From Rheum nobile (Eukaryota > Streptophyta > Magnoliopsida > Caryophyllales > Polygonaceae): a stretch of 64,000 nucleotides of DNA. Below the pieces are notes generated by a model. The model saw only the letters and a list, made by a program, of their open reading frames with translations, searched no databases and was not told the origin of the DNA. The stretch is from positions 372,001 through 436,000 of the forward strand of contig WOAB01000321.1 of assembly GCA_027886185.1 (NCBI GenBank), given 5' to 3'. Below, in pieces: positions 42,679 through 55,031 of this stretch. Made by a program: the position numbers and the translations under genes. How positions within the stretch are numbered: the stretch's first letter is position 1; every line of letters starts with the position of its first letter.

Positions 42679-45600
42679 TGAAATACCCCAAATGTTATAA
42701 AAATGGCAAAAGGGTAAATAAAATTTTTTGGATCTCTTAAAATCAGATTTGGGGAAGAAAAATCAGAAAAAGGGGGAAAGTGGATCTGGAATTTGGGGCA
42801 TAAAACCCCTTCGGTCTTCTTGTTCAAAGGTGGTCGTTGCCTTCTTCTTCCCGTGAACTGTTCGTTCTCCGCCGATGGGCACCACCTCCGAATCCTGCCG
42901 GTCACCACCTTCCTCCTTGGTTCGGGTCGCGACGAGCTGGTGCGAGCCGCGGAGAATGGTTGAGCGAGACCGTTGTCGCTGCTGTGCGTTCCGGCGAAGA
43001 GGAGCCGCGAGTCGCTGCTGTTGTTCGTGGCTATGCTGGTTCACCGGTGCGTGAAGCCACGGTGGAGCTCCTGAGTCGAGCCACCGAAGAGGCGAGCCGA
43101 ACCTCTGTTGAACCGCGACGAGCTGCTGCACAGATCCGGATCCGCTGCTGTCCACTGCTCTGCTGTTGCCCCGTCTGCGACGTCTCAGGAGAATGGTAAT
43201 AACTGTTTGCTCACTCATTATTTTGGTCTGAAATTTTGAGGAAGTAAACTAGACTCGTAGATCAAACTCCTCGAATTGGAATCATCGCATTTGGAGTCCG
43301 GAGCAGGGAGAACGAATTTTTACAAGTCGGAGCCGCTGTTGGTGTTCTGCTGCGTGTTGTTGCAGTTGTGCTGCTGTCCGCTGTGTTGCGCTGGTGTGGC
43401 TGCTGAGTTCCGGCGTCGAGAAGCCTCCCCGGTGACTACCGTTGGTTGTCGACAAGGTAAGCTTATGGGTTAATTTCGAATTGATGTTGTGTTGTTCGAA
43501 TTGATGTTGTGTTGTTCGAATTGATGTTGAATTGTTCTTCGTGGACAGTGGAAGAGGAAAGTGTGTGACCGTATTGTTGAATTTGAGCTTTGGTTGAATT
43601 GTGTGGGGTTTGCTTGATTGGAATTTTTTTAAGGAATGATTTTAGGGTTTGAAATTGCGGGTTTGTTAATAGTGGCTTGGTATGAGTATTTAACGCCAGG
43701 GTTTTGCTCGGATTGATTTCGCAGGTTCGTTCGAGTTGGTTGGAGATTTGGGGTCGTTGTGGTCGCGTTTGAGGCAAGATAAATCTTGCTAACCCTTCGT
43801 ATATTTTATAAATTACTTTTGTCCCTATATTGATTCAGTAATTGATTTAACCTTGTCTAAGTAAATTAAGTTGGATTATTAGTTGCGAAATTACTTGGTT
43901 GAAATGTGTGTTTGTTGACACTTGTGTGTGGGTGTTGGATTGTGTGCGTGCTAGTAGTTGTGTGTTGAGATTACGTGTGTGTGAATGTGTGGGTGTGTTA
44001 GTAATTGTCTCGTGTTGTGTTGATTGAATGTGATGTGGTAGTTGGTCGTAACTAAATGTGGTTTGATTGTGATGGATTGATTGTTGTGGATTGATTGGAT
44101 CACTTGACTATAAAGTTGCTTGGTTGAAATGTGCGATTATGTGATATTGATTGTCGTTTGTGATTTTTGGATTGGTGTCGGTATGGTGATGGTTGGTTAT
44201 GGAGCCGGGGTGAGGGTGTGACCTCATCCGACCGCGTGAGGGTGTGACCTCCGTTGGTTAAGGCTAGGTTGGATGGTTGAAAGTCTCATCCGGTGGTGGT
44301 TGGTTGGTGGATTGGTGATGGTTGGTTATGGAGCCGGGGTGAGGGTGTGACCTCATCCGACCGCGTGAGGGTGTGACCTCGGTTGGTTAAGGCTAGGTTG
44401 GATGGTTGAAAGCCCAATCCGGTGGTGGGTTGGATTGGAGGTTGGATCGGAGGTTAGATGGCGTGTGTTACATGGTATGTGTTATATGGTGTTTGCTGAA
44501 TGTTGTGTGTTAGCAATTGTGTGTGATTGGATGTTGTTGTTTGTGTGTTGACAGTTGTGTATGTTGGAAAGTGCGTGTGATTGGTTCTTGTGTGTGTTGA
44601 CAGTTGTGTGGGTTGGCAATCTTGTGTAATTGGTTGTTGTGTGTGTTGACAGTTATGTGGGTTGACAATTTTGTGTAATTGGTTGTTGTGTGTGTGTGTG
44701 TGTTGACAGTTATGTGTGTTGGCAGTTATGTGTTTTGGCAGTTGTGTGTGTTGATTTTGTTGATGGATATTAATTGTGAGTGGTTTTACGAAGGATGTTG
44801 ATTGTTGGATGGTTATTGTAGCTAGTTGTGATGTGAACCTCTGTTGGTATGATTGTTGGTGGTAGCTAGTTGCAGGAAGATGGTTATGTTGAGTGATTAT
44901 GAAGGTTGGTTATGTGGATGTTTGTGAAGGTCGGTTTCCATCTTGAGGGTGTGGGCCAACATAGGTTGGGTTGAGGTGTATGGGTTGTGGCCCATGTTAA
45001 CGAACAGGCAGCACCAGAAGGGTGGCTGGCCTAGGTCATTATGTTTATATAAGGTGATGATTGTCTTGCTTGTGCTTATGTGTTCGTTGATGCGAAGGTT
45101 GGTTGGAATGTGTTAGTACAGTAGTGAGTTCGGTATGTTTGGTTAGCCTTGGTTACGTGTTGATAGTAAAATATGTATATATGTTTTGTAGTATTGATAA
45201 TTGAGGTGTTAGTAATAGAGAAGAAAGATGAATATGATGTGTTAGTAAAGTCGGATTAGATCGTCTCACCGGTTTTCTCGTTGTGTGGTTGAGGTTAGAT
45301 TGAATGTGGCTGGCATAGTGAAGAGTGGATAGGAATGGTTATGAATGATTATGTGATAGCGTGTGTTTATGTTTTGATGTGTGGTCGATATTGGTTGGTT
45401 GATATGATAATGATATAATTATGATATAGTATATATATATATATGGTGTGGCATGTTGTTGTTTGGTATTATTTGATTGTTGTGATAATTCTATGGTTTG
45501 AACTGTTTTGGCTTGAGGAGTCTTGCCAGTCTTTCAAAACACTGACCAGCTTCGGTTTACGTGCCGTGGTTGGCTGGGGTATCGGGTCCCCCAGTCAACT

Positions 45601-45892
45601 GGTCTTTGCAGGTTAGTAGCAACGAGCGGGTTCTGGATCACAGATTGGTCTTCACAGTTAAAGATTTAGTTTTGCATCGGATTTGAAAATATTGTATTCG
45701 CTTCCGTGTTTTGGATATAAATTGATGTATTAACTAGATGACATGTTTAAGTATTGATTCAATCTTGAACAGGGATTATTGTTGATGATTTTTATGTAAT
45801 TGGAAGAGTTTTGGATTTTTCTTTTCTTTTAAAACCGCCTTATAGTCCTTCGGGACTATGGCACTGTAGCACCTCTGGCCCGGGGTGTTACA
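42679..45892 (+). repeat. LTR3 of array I
   Basis: 3214 bp. Differs from LTR2 by small indels, for example loss of a short stretch near 44778 (GTACTTGATTAA present in other copies). Confidence 0.92.
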
Positions 45893-46916
45893 GGAATTGG
45901 TATCAGAGCATTTACGTTCTAAAATGTTTTCAAAAGTTTGATGTGGAAGAGACCACTCGCTAAAACTGTAAAGCAATCGTGTGATCAGAAGACCCTTGTT
46001 GTTACGTATAGGTAAGTTTAGTTGTGTTTGATATATTTTATATGTGATGTTGAGTATTGATGATTAATTTCATATGCGATGTTTAATGTGGTTAAATAAA
46101 TTTTTTGGTGTGTTCCCTGGTAAGTTGGACGTGCTAGAGATTTAAAGAGTATGAGTATGGTAGAGGATGAAGCCGTTGGGCTTATCGTCAAGAGGTTGAT
46201 GCAGGTAGTCTAGTAACTGATGATTCAGTATGAAAATGTTGTATGCTATTGTTATTGTTAAGGTTGAGAAAGATAGATTGAGCTTTCAGAGATGATTGTG
46301 TTCAGAGATGAAACTCTGATGGTGATGCATAACTGTACGATCTTTGAGCAATATGCTGATGAGTATTTGATCAGGGAGACTGCTATAGTTGATTTTGATC
46401 AGACTGTTGATGTTGGAAGCAGTAAGAAACAGAGAACTCAGTCTGCACTGGAAAAAGTGAGATTTTACGACTATGAGTTCGGCTGAGTTGAGAAGTAGAA
46501 TGCGCAGGTTACTACAGGCAGATTGTGGCAGGTTACGTAAGGCTAAATTTTTTGAATGAGACGGGAAATGTCAGGAGAGAGTTTCAAAGAACTCAGGAGG
46601 TGTTTGATTAGTGCGTCAGTATTAGTTTTTCTGCAGGGAACAGAAAGGTTGTCATCTACAGTGATGTGTCTGAGCAAGGTTTGGGTTATGCTCTAATGCA
46701 GAATGGGAGAGATTGCATATGCTTTTCGTCATCTCAAATTGTATAAGAGAGAGTTGATCATGAGACAAGATGGTTGCTAGAATTGATCAAGGATTGTGAT
46801 ATAGATATCGTTATCATTCAGAAGAGACTTGAGAACTAAAATCAGTTATGCGAGGCAGTTATCCGAACCTGTTTGATCTTAGTTTCGAGGACGAAACTCT
46901 TATAAGGGAGGGAGAA
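45893..46916 (+). pseudogene. internal segment int3 of array I
   Basis: 1024 bp copy of int1, with a 3-4-base loss in the RNase H remnant near 46710. Confidence 0.88.
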
Positions 46917-48750
46917 TGAAATACCCCAAAGGTTATAAAAATGGCAAAAGGGTAAATAAATTTTTTTGGATCTCTTAAAATCAGATTTGGGGAAGAAAAA
47001 TCAGAAAAAGGGGGAAAGTGGATCTGGAATTTGTGGCATAAAACCCCTTCGGTCTTCTTGTTCAAAGGTGGTCGTTGCCTTCTTCTTCCCGTGAACTGTT
47101 CGTTCTCCGCCGATGGGCACCACCTCCGAATCCTGCCGGTCACCACCTTCCTCCTTGGTTCGGGTCGCGACGAGCTGGTGCGAGCCGCGGAGAATGGTTG
47201 AGCGAGACCGTTGTCGCTGCTGTGCGTTCCGGCGAAGAGGAGCCGCGAGTCGCTGCTGCTGTTCGTGGCTATGCTGGTTCACCGGTGCGTGAAGCCACGG
47301 TGGAGCTGCTGAGTCGAGCCACCGAAGAGGCGAGCCGAACCTCTGTTGAACCGCGACGAGCTGCTGCACAGATCCGGATCCGCTGCTGTCCACTGCTGTG
47401 CTGTTGCCCCGTCTGCGACGTCTCAGGATAATGGTAATAACTGTTTGCTCACTCATTATTTTGGTCTGAAATTTTGAGGAAGTAAACTAGACTCGTAGAT
47501 CTAACTCCTCGAGTTGGAATCATCGCATTTGGAGTCCTGAGCAGGGAGAACGAATTTTCACAAGTCGGAGCCGCTGTTGGTGTTCTGCTGCGTGTTGTTG
47601 CAGTTGTGCTGCTGTCCGCTGTGTTGCGCTGGTGTGGCTGCTGAGTTCCGGCGTCGAGAAGCCTCCCCGGTGACTACCGTTGGTTGTCGACAAGGTAAGC
47701 TTATGGGTTAATTTCGAATTGATGTTGTGTTGTTCGAATTGATGTTGTGTTGTTCGAATTGATGTTGAATTGTTCTTCGTGGACAGTGGAAGAGGAAAGT
47801 GTGTGACCGTATTGTTGAATTTGAGCTTTGGTTGAATTGTGTGGGGTTTGCTTGATTGGAATTTTTTTAAGGAATGATTTTAGGGTTTGAAATTGCGGGT
47901 TTGTTAATAGTGGCTTGGTATGAGTATTTAACGCCAGGGTTTTGCTCGGATTGATTTCGCAGGTTCGTTCGAGTTGGTTGGAGGTCTGGGGTCGTTGTGG
48001 TCGCGTTTGAGGCAAGATAAATCTTGCTAACCCTTCGTATATTTTATAAATTACTTTTGTCCGTATATTGATTCAGTAATTGATTTAACCTTGTCTAAGT
48101 AAATTAAGTTGGATTATTAGTTGCGAAATTACTTGGTTAAAATGTGTGTTTGTTGACACTTGTGTGTGGGTGTTGGATTGTATGCGTGCTAGTAGTTGTG
48201 TGTTGAGATTACGTGTGTGTGTGAATGTGTGGGTGTGTTAGTAATTGTCTCGTGTTGTGTTGATTGAATGTGATGTGGTAGTTGGTCGTAACTAAATGTG
48301 GTTTGATTGTTATGGATTGATTGTTGTGGATTGATTGGATCACTTGACTATAAAGTTGCTTGGTTGAAATGTGCGATTATGTGATCTTGATTGTCGTTTG
48401 TGATTTTTGGATTGGTGTCGGTATGGTGATGGTTGGTTATGGAGCCGGGGTGAGGGTGTGACCTCATCCGACCGCGTGAGGGTGTGACCTCCGTTGGTTA
48501 AGGCTAGGTTGGATGGTTGAAAGTCCCATCCGGTGGTGGGTGGTTGGTGGATTGGTGATGGTTGGTTATGGAGCCGGGGTGAGGGTGTGACCTCATCCGA
48601 CCGCGTGAGGGTGTGACCTCGGTTGGTTAAGGCTAGGTTGGATGGTTGAAAGTCCCATCCGGTGGTGGGTTGGATTGGAGGTTGGATCGGAGGTTAGATG
48701 GCGTGTGTTACATGGTGTGTGTTATATGGTGTTTGCTGAATGGCGTGTGT
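46917..48750 (+). repeat. LTR4 of array I, 3' part missing
   Basis: Matches other LTRs up to about 48740, then jumps directly to the middle of an internal segment (GTGTGTTACGACTATGAG). Short shared words (TGTTA / TTAC) at the junction fit a microhomology deletion of about 1.4 kb of LTR and 0.6 kb of internal sequence. Confidence 0.88.
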
Positions 48751-49202
48751 TACGACTATGAGTTCAGCTGAGTTGAGAAGTAGAATGCGTAGGTTACTAC
48801 AGGCAGATTGTGGCAGGTTACGTAAGGCTAAAAATTTTGAATGAGACGGGAAATGTCAGGAGAGAGTTTCAAAGAACTCATGAGGTGTTTGATTAGTGCG
48901 TCAGTATTAGTTTTTCTGCAGGGAACAGAAAGGTTGTCATCTACAGTGATGTGTCTGAGCAAGGTTTGGGTTATGCTCTAATGCAGAATGGGAGAGTCAT
49001 TGCATATGCTTTTCGTCATCTCAAATTGTATAAGAGAGAGTTGATCATGAGACAAGATGGTTGCTAGAATTGATCAAGGATTGTGATATAGATATCGTTA
49101 TCATTCAGAAGAGACTTGAGAACTAGAATCAGTTATGCGAGGCAGTTATCCGAACCGTTTGATCTTAGTTTCGAGGACGAAACTCTTATAAGGGAGGGAG
49201 AA
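48751..49202 (+). pseudogene. internal segment int4 of array I, 5' part missing
   Basis: Only the last ~450 bp remain, including the RNase H remnant and polypurine tract. The primer site is gone. Confidence 0.85.
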
Positions 49203-52200
49203 TGAAATACCCCAAAGGTTATAAAAATGGCAAAAGGGTAAATAAAATTTTTTGGATCTCTTAAAATCAGATTTGGGGAAGAAAAATCAGAAAAAGGGGG
49301 AAAGTGGATCTGGAATTTGGGGCATAAAACCCCTTCGGTCTTCTTGTTCAAAGGTGGTCGTTGCCTTCTTCTTCCCGTGAACTGTTCGTTCTCCGCCGAT
49401 GGGCACCACCTCCGAATCCTGCCGGTCACCACGTTCCTCCTTGGTTCGGGTCGCGACGAGCTGGTGCGAGACGCGGAGAATGGTTGAGCGAGACCGTTGT
49501 CGCTGCTGTGCGTTCCGGCGAAGAGGAGCCGCGAGTCGCTGCTGCTGTTCATGGCTATGCTGGTTCACCGGTGCGTGAAGCCACGGTGGAGCTGCTGAGT
49601 CGAGCCACCAAAGAGGCGAGCCGAACCTCTGTTGAACCGCGACGAGCTGCTGCACAGATCCGGATCCGCTGCTGTCCACTGCTGTGCTGTTGCCCCGTCT
49701 GCGACGTCTCAGGAGAATGGTAATAACTGTTTGCTCACTCATTATTTTGGGCTGAAATTTTGAGAAAGTAAACTAGACTCGTAGATCTAACTCCTCGAGT
49801 TGGAATCTTCGCATTTGGAGTCCTGAGCAGGGAGAACGAATTTTTACAAGTCGGAGCCGCTGTTGGTGTTCTGCTGCGTGTTGTTGCAGTTGTGCTGCTG
49901 TCCGCTGTGTTGCGCTGGTGTGGCTGCTGAGTTCCGGCGTCGAGAAGCCTCCCCGGTGACTACCGTTGGTTGTCGACAAGGTAAGCTTATGGGTTAATTT
50001 CGAATTGATGTTGTGTTGTTCGAATTGATGTTGTGTTGTTCGAATTGATATTGAATTGTTCTTCGTGGACAGTGGAAGAGGAAAGTGTGTGACCGTATTG
50101 TTGAATTTGAGCTTTGGTTGAATTGTGTGGGGTTTCCTTGATTGGAATTTTTTTAAGGAATGATTTTAGGGTTTGAAATTGCGGGTTTGTTAATAGTGGC
50201 TTGGTATGAGTATTTAACGCCAGGGTTTTGCTCGGATTGATTTCGCAGGTTCGTTCGAGTTGGTTGGAGGTCTGGGGTCGTTGTGGTCGCGTTTGAGGCA
50301 AGATAAATCTTGCTAACCCTTCTTATATTTTATAAATTACTTTTGTCCCTATATTGATTCAGTAATTGATTTAACCTTGTCTAAGTAAATTAAGTTGGAT
50401 TATTAGTTGCGAAATTACTTGGTTGAAATGTGTGTTTGTTGACACTTGTGTGTGGGTGTTGGATTGTGTGCGTGCTAGTAGTTGTGTGTTGAGATTACGT
50501 TTGTGTGTGAATGTGTGGGTGTGTTAGTAATTGTCTCGTGTTGTGTTGATTGAATGTGATGTGGTAGTTGGTCGTAACTAAATGTGGTTTGATTGTTATG
50601 GATTGATTGTTGTGGATTGATTGGATCACTTGACTATAAAGTTGCTTGGTTGAAATGTGCGATTATGTGATATTGATTGTCGTTTGTGATTTTTGGATTG
50701 GTGTCGGTATGGTGATGGTTGGTTATGGAGCCGGGGTGAGGGTGTGACCTCATCCGACCGCGTGAGGGTGTGACCTCCGTTGGTTAAGGCTAGGTTGGAT
50801 GGTTGAAAGTCTCATCCGGTGGTGGGTGGTTGGTGGATTGGTGATGGTTGGTTATGGAGCCGGGGAGAGGGTGTGACCTCATCCGACCGCGTGAGGGTGT
50901 GACCTCGGTTGGTTAAGGCTAGGTTGTGTGTGATTGGATGTTGTTGTTTGTGTGTTGACAGTTGTGTATGTTGGAAAGTGCGTGTGATTGGTTGTTGTGT
51001 GTGTTGACAGTTGTGTGGGTTGGCAATCTTGTGTAATTGGTTGTTGTGTGTGTTGACAGTTGTGTGGGTTGGCAATTTTGTGTAATTGGTTGTTGTGTGT
51101 GTGTGTGTGTTGACAGTTATGTGTGTTGGCAGTTATGTGTTTTGGCAGTTGTGTGTGTTGATTTTGTTGGTGGATATTAATTGTGTACTTGATTAAGTGG
51201 TTTTACGAAGGATGTTGATTGTTGGATGGTTATTGTTGCTAGTTGTGATGTGAACCTCTGTTGGTATGATTGTTGGTGGTAGCTAGTTGCAGGAAGATGG
51301 TTATGTTGAGTGATTATGAAGGTTGGTTATGTGGATGTTTGTGAAGGTCGGTTTCCATCTTGAGGGTGTGGGCCAACATAGGTTGGGTTGATGTGTATGG
51401 GTTGTGGCCCATGTTAACGACCATGCAGCACCAGAAGGGTGGCTGGCCTGGGTCGTTATGTTTATATAAGGTGATGATTGTCTTGCTTGTGCTTATGTGT
51501 TCGTTGATACGAAGGTTGGTTGGAATGTGTTAGTACAGTAGTGAGTTCGGTATGTTTGGTTAGCCTTGGTTACGTGTTGATAGTAAAATATGTATATATG
51601 TTTTGTAGTATTGATAATTGAGGTGTTAGTAATAGAGAAGAAAGATGAATATGATGTGTTAGTAAAGTCGGATTAGATCGTCTCACCGGTTTGGATGTTG
51701 TTGTTTGTGTGTTGACAGTTGTGTATGTTGGAAAGTGCGTGTGATTGGTTGTTGTGTGTGTTGACAGTTGTGTGGGTTGGCAATCTTGTGTAATTGGTTG
51801 TTGTGTGTGTTGACAGTTGTGTGGGTTGGCAATTTTGTGTAATTGGTTGTTGTGTATGTGTGTGTGTTGATAGTTATGTGTGTTGGCAGTTATGTGTTTT
51901 GGCAGTTGTGTGTGTTGATTTTGTTGATGGATATTAATTGTGTACTTGATTAAGTGGTTTTACGAAGGATGTTGATTGTTGGATGGTTATTGTAGCTAGT
52001 TGTGATGTGAACCTCTGTTGGTATGATTGTTGGTGGTAGCTAGTTGCAGGAAGATGGTTATGTTGAGTGATTATGAAGGTTGGTTATGTGGATGTTTGTG
52101 AAGGTCGGTTTCCATCTTGAGGGTATGGGCCAACATAGGTTGGGTTGAGGTGTATGGGTTGTGGCCCATGTTAACGAACAGGCAGCACCAGAAGGGTGGC

Positions 52201-53066
52201 TGGCCTGGGTCGTTATGTTTATATAAGGTGATGATTGTCTTGCTTGTGCTTATGTGTTCGTTGATGCGAAGGTTGGTTGGAATGTGTTAGTACAGTAGTG
52301 AGTTCGGTATGTTTGGTTAGCCTTGGTTACGTGTTGATAGTAAAATATGTATATATGTTTTGTAGTATTGATAATTGAGGTGTTAGTAATAGAGAAGAAA
52401 GATGAATATGATGTGTTAGTAAAGTCGGATTAGATCGTCTCACCGGTTTTCTCGTTGTGTGGTTGAGGTTAGATTGAATGTGGCTGGCATAGTGAAGAGT
52501 GGATAGGAATGGTTATGAATTATTATGTGATAGCGTGTGTTTATGTTTTGATGTGTGGTCGATATTGGTTGATTGATATGATAATGATATAGTTATGATA
52601 TAGTATATATATATATATGGTGTGGCATGTTGTTGTTTGGTATTATTTGATTGTTGTGATAATTCTCTGGTTTGAACTATTTTGGCTTGAGGAGTCTTGC
52701 CAGTCTTTCAAAAGACTGACCAGCTTCAGTTTATGTGCCGCGGTTGGCTGGGGTATCGTGTCCCCTAGTCAACTGGTCTTTGCAGGTTAGTAGCAACGAG
52801 CGGGTTCTGGATCAGAGATTGGTCTTCACAGTTAAAGATTTAGTTTTGCATCGGATTTGAAAATGTTGTATTCGCTTCCGTGTTTTGGATATAAATTGAT
52901 GTATTAACTAGATGACAGGTTTAAGTATTGATTCAATCTTGAACAGGGATTATTGTTGATCATTTTTATGTAATTGGAAGATTTTTGGATTTTTCTTTTC
53001 TTTTAAAACCGCCTTATAGTCCTTTGGGACTATGGCACTGTAGCACATCTGACCCAGGGTGTTACA
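49203..53066 (+). repeat. LTR5 of array I, internally rearranged
   Basis: 3864 bp. About 130 bp is missing at 50926 (AAGGCTAGGTTG joined to TGTGTGATTGG), and a segment of 756 bp is present twice in tandem (50937-51692 and 51693-52448). It ends GGGTGTTACA at 53066, followed by TAATT. Confidence 0.88.
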
Positions 53067-53071
53067 TAATT

Positions 53072-53243
53072 AGCAATAGATAGACAAAGCATATAAAAAA
53101 AACCAGTGCAGCCATATATGGACGATGTGCAACATCTAGAAAACATAGAAATTAAACAAGAGCGGACACTAGATACAAGAACGAGTTTCATTAGAGCGGT
53201 TGCAAGAACGAGTATAATATGGGAGCAATTTGTGCTGATAACG
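53072..53243 (-). other. leader of element H next to its 5' LTR
   Basis: Continues element H after array I. The minus strand next to the LTR reads CGTTATCAGCACAAATTG (53243-53226), a sequence I associate with 5' LTR junctions of several plant retroelements. I cannot name the primer tRNA. Confidence 0.5.
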
Positions 53244-53420
53244 TGTTATAAACTAAGAGAAAGAGAGAGTTTGAGGGAGGAGAAGGGAAGAATAAGAGAG
53301 TAAACTTGTGTATTATTAGACTGCCAATGAGGATATATATAGGGTTTACAATGCTTACCCCATAAGTCAACTTTAGGTTTTATACGGGTTTTATCCTATG
53401 TACATCCAAATACATAATAT
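53244..53420 (-). repeat. 5' LTR of element H, last bases missing
   Basis: Matches 29609-29776 from TGTTATAAACTAAGAG to ACATAATAT, with a small extra TTTTATACGGG-type stretch, and then lacks TATAACA. Confidence 0.78.
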
Positions 53421-53797
53421 GAGTTTGGATCATATGAGGAGTTGATTTAGGGTATAAAATAGGGAGCATTTATAACCGTTCGATCTACTTTATCCAAGGG
53501 ACGAAAATCTCTCTAGCACTTAATTGAAACGGTGGCATAATTGTAATATATGCCAATTTTTATTTTTCGTTCCACTTCTACCCTCCCTTCTCCACCGCTC
53601 ATCTGCACACAGCCTCCTCCGCCATTGTCAACCTTGTTTCGCTTGCTTCGTGAATTCGCAAGAGAGCGTGATGGAGGACGGTACTATTTCGTTCTTTTGT
53701 TCATCTGTTTTTATTTGTGTATGAAATTCGTTAAATATTCTATGTTCCAGTGCAATTGTTTAGGGATGAATTCGCAAGAGGGCTGAATTACTCAATT
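53421..53797 (+). promoter_or_regulatory. 5' region of the FAR1-type gene
   Basis: GGTATAAAATAGG (53451-53463) is a good TATA box. A pyrimidine-rich leader follows, and GAATTCGCAAGAG occurs twice (about 53652 and 53769). An ATG at 53671 opens a short frame of no known kind. Element K interrupts the region at 53801. Confidence 0.5.
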
Positions 53798-53814
53798 TGA
53801 CACTAGTGGAAAAA

Positions 53815-54185
53815 GCCCTAATAGAGGCGGGCATTTGGACACTTATTGAGGCGAACACCGTTCGCTTCAAATGAGGGGGCTGCAACAAGTGGGGACCCTT
53901 TTTGAGACGGGCAAAATACGCCTCTAAAAGCCACTTGTTGAGGCGGGCCTCTATAGGCCCGCCTCAACAAGTGCCTCACTATGGCGCCAAAGTGAGGCAC
54001 TTTTAGAGGCGGGCCTATGTAGGCCCGCCTCTAAAAGTCCACTTGTTGAGGCGGGCCTCTATATGCCCGCCTCAACAAGTGCCTCACTTTGGCGCCATAG
54101 TGAGGCACTTGTTGAGGCGGGCCTATAGAGGCCCGCCTCAACAAGTGGCTTTTAGAGGCGGGTCTCCATAGACACGCCTCTAAAA
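53815..54185. repeat. left subterminal palindrome block of element K
   Basis: A series of perfect or near-perfect palindromes. The clearest has 19-bp arms around CTAT (53932-53950 and 53955-53973). CCTCACTATGGCGCC-type palindromes sit between them. They could bind the transposase or yield hairpin RNA. Confidence 0.85.
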
Positions 54186-54690
54186 GTTATTTCAACAATT
54201 CGAGTACAACAACGCAACAGATTTATGATGCACCATACACACATTAAATTTGCAGAATAGATTCCTTATTTTATTCACAGAATAATATACAACAACACAA
54301 CAGATTTCACCAGAGTACAGTCAGGTTCTCACAGAATAATATACAACAACACTACTGAAAGTTATGCACTGGATATGAGAACAAGCATCTTACTTATTTC
54401 ACATCTATAAATCCCAAATGAAGGCCTCTAACTGGTACTTAGAAGGGAAAGACTTTTATTCCATTGGGTATAGTTGGGATGAGGTGTTGCAAGAATGGGA
54501 CCAAAATCAACAATGATTAGCATAAACCATGACCCACAGTTAAAGACATTTAGCAATAGCAAAGAGTTTCATATGTTCAAATGAAAATATTTAAAGAAGA
54601 CAACTTAGACACACGGGGTGATCAGCACAAAGATTGCTGTAATCACACATCAATGTCTTCTTGGTGAGATTATAGAACCTTAAAGCTTAC
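54186..54690. other. interior of element K without recognised coding sequence
   Basis: AT-rich. ACAGAATAATATACAACAACAC-like words occur twice (about 54275 and 54337). Downstream of the 14-3-3 exons on the minus strand, so it may be captured intron or 3' sequence. Nothing else seen. Confidence 0.4.
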
Positions 54691-55031
54691 CTCCATCCTC
54701 AGGAATGTCAGAAGTCCATAAAGTGAGATTATCCCTCAAAAGTTGTAAAATCAAAGTGCTATCTTTGTAAGACTCTTCATTAAGAGTGTCCAGATCAGAA
54801 ATAGCATCATCAAAGGCTTGCTTTGCTAGGTGGCACGCTCTATTTGAAGACAATAAAACATATTAGCAAATAACCATAAAAGGAAGATGAACAACATAAT
54901 GATGAGTCAACCACTTATTACCTTTCAGATGAGTTCATAATTTCATAATAGAACACGGAGAAATTCAAAGCCAAACCGAAACGGATTGGGTGAGTTGGAG
55001 GTAACTCAGCTTCAGCAGTGGTTGAAGCAGT
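54691..55031 (-). pseudogene. captured 14-3-3 gene fragment (two exons)
   Basis: Two minus-strand exons, 55031-54922 and 54839-54691, with correct acceptor (AG) and donor (GT) bases. The first encodes LPPTHPIRFGLALNFSVFYY and continues to the MNSSER end. The second reads ACHLAKQAFDDAISDLDTLN and goes on through LLRDNLTLWTSD. These are the highly conserved C-terminal helices of 14-3-3 proteins, which bind phosphoserine partners in the cytosol and nucleus. The 5' half and the final exon are missing. The intron is kept, so capture was from genomic DNA. Both exons are free of stops, which suggests recent capture. Confidence 0.9.

Larger units (their letters stand above)
34198..53066 (+). mobile_element. 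array I: tandem LTR multimer of a Tekay/Del-like gypsy derivative
   Basis: 18.9 kb with a single outer target duplication TAATT (34193-34197 and 53067-53071). The order is LTR1, int1, LTR2, int2, LTR3, int3, LTR4 (cut), int4 (cut), LTR5 (rearranged). LTRs are about 3.2 kb, start TGAAATACCCC and end GGGGTGTTACA. Internal segments of about 1.02 kb have a Met-type primer site and a polypurine tract but no complete gene. The units are nearly identical. The simplest reading is one insertion of a short non-autonomous element followed by unequal recombination between LTRs; an assembly artefact must also be considered. Confidence 0.9.
29609..53420 (-). mobile_element. element H: copia-like element with ~170-bp LTRs, host of array I
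   Basis: The 3' LTR is at 29609-29776 and the 5' LTR at 53244-53420. On the minus strand CCAAGGGGGAG precedes the 3' LTR as polypurine tract, and CGTTATCAGCAC follows the 5' LTR where the primer site should be. Internal sequence (29777-34197 plus 53072-53243) has no intact frame. The 5' LTR stops eight or so bases short (ACATAATAT instead of ACATAATATTATAACA), where a Mutator-like element seems to begin. Confidence 0.75.
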
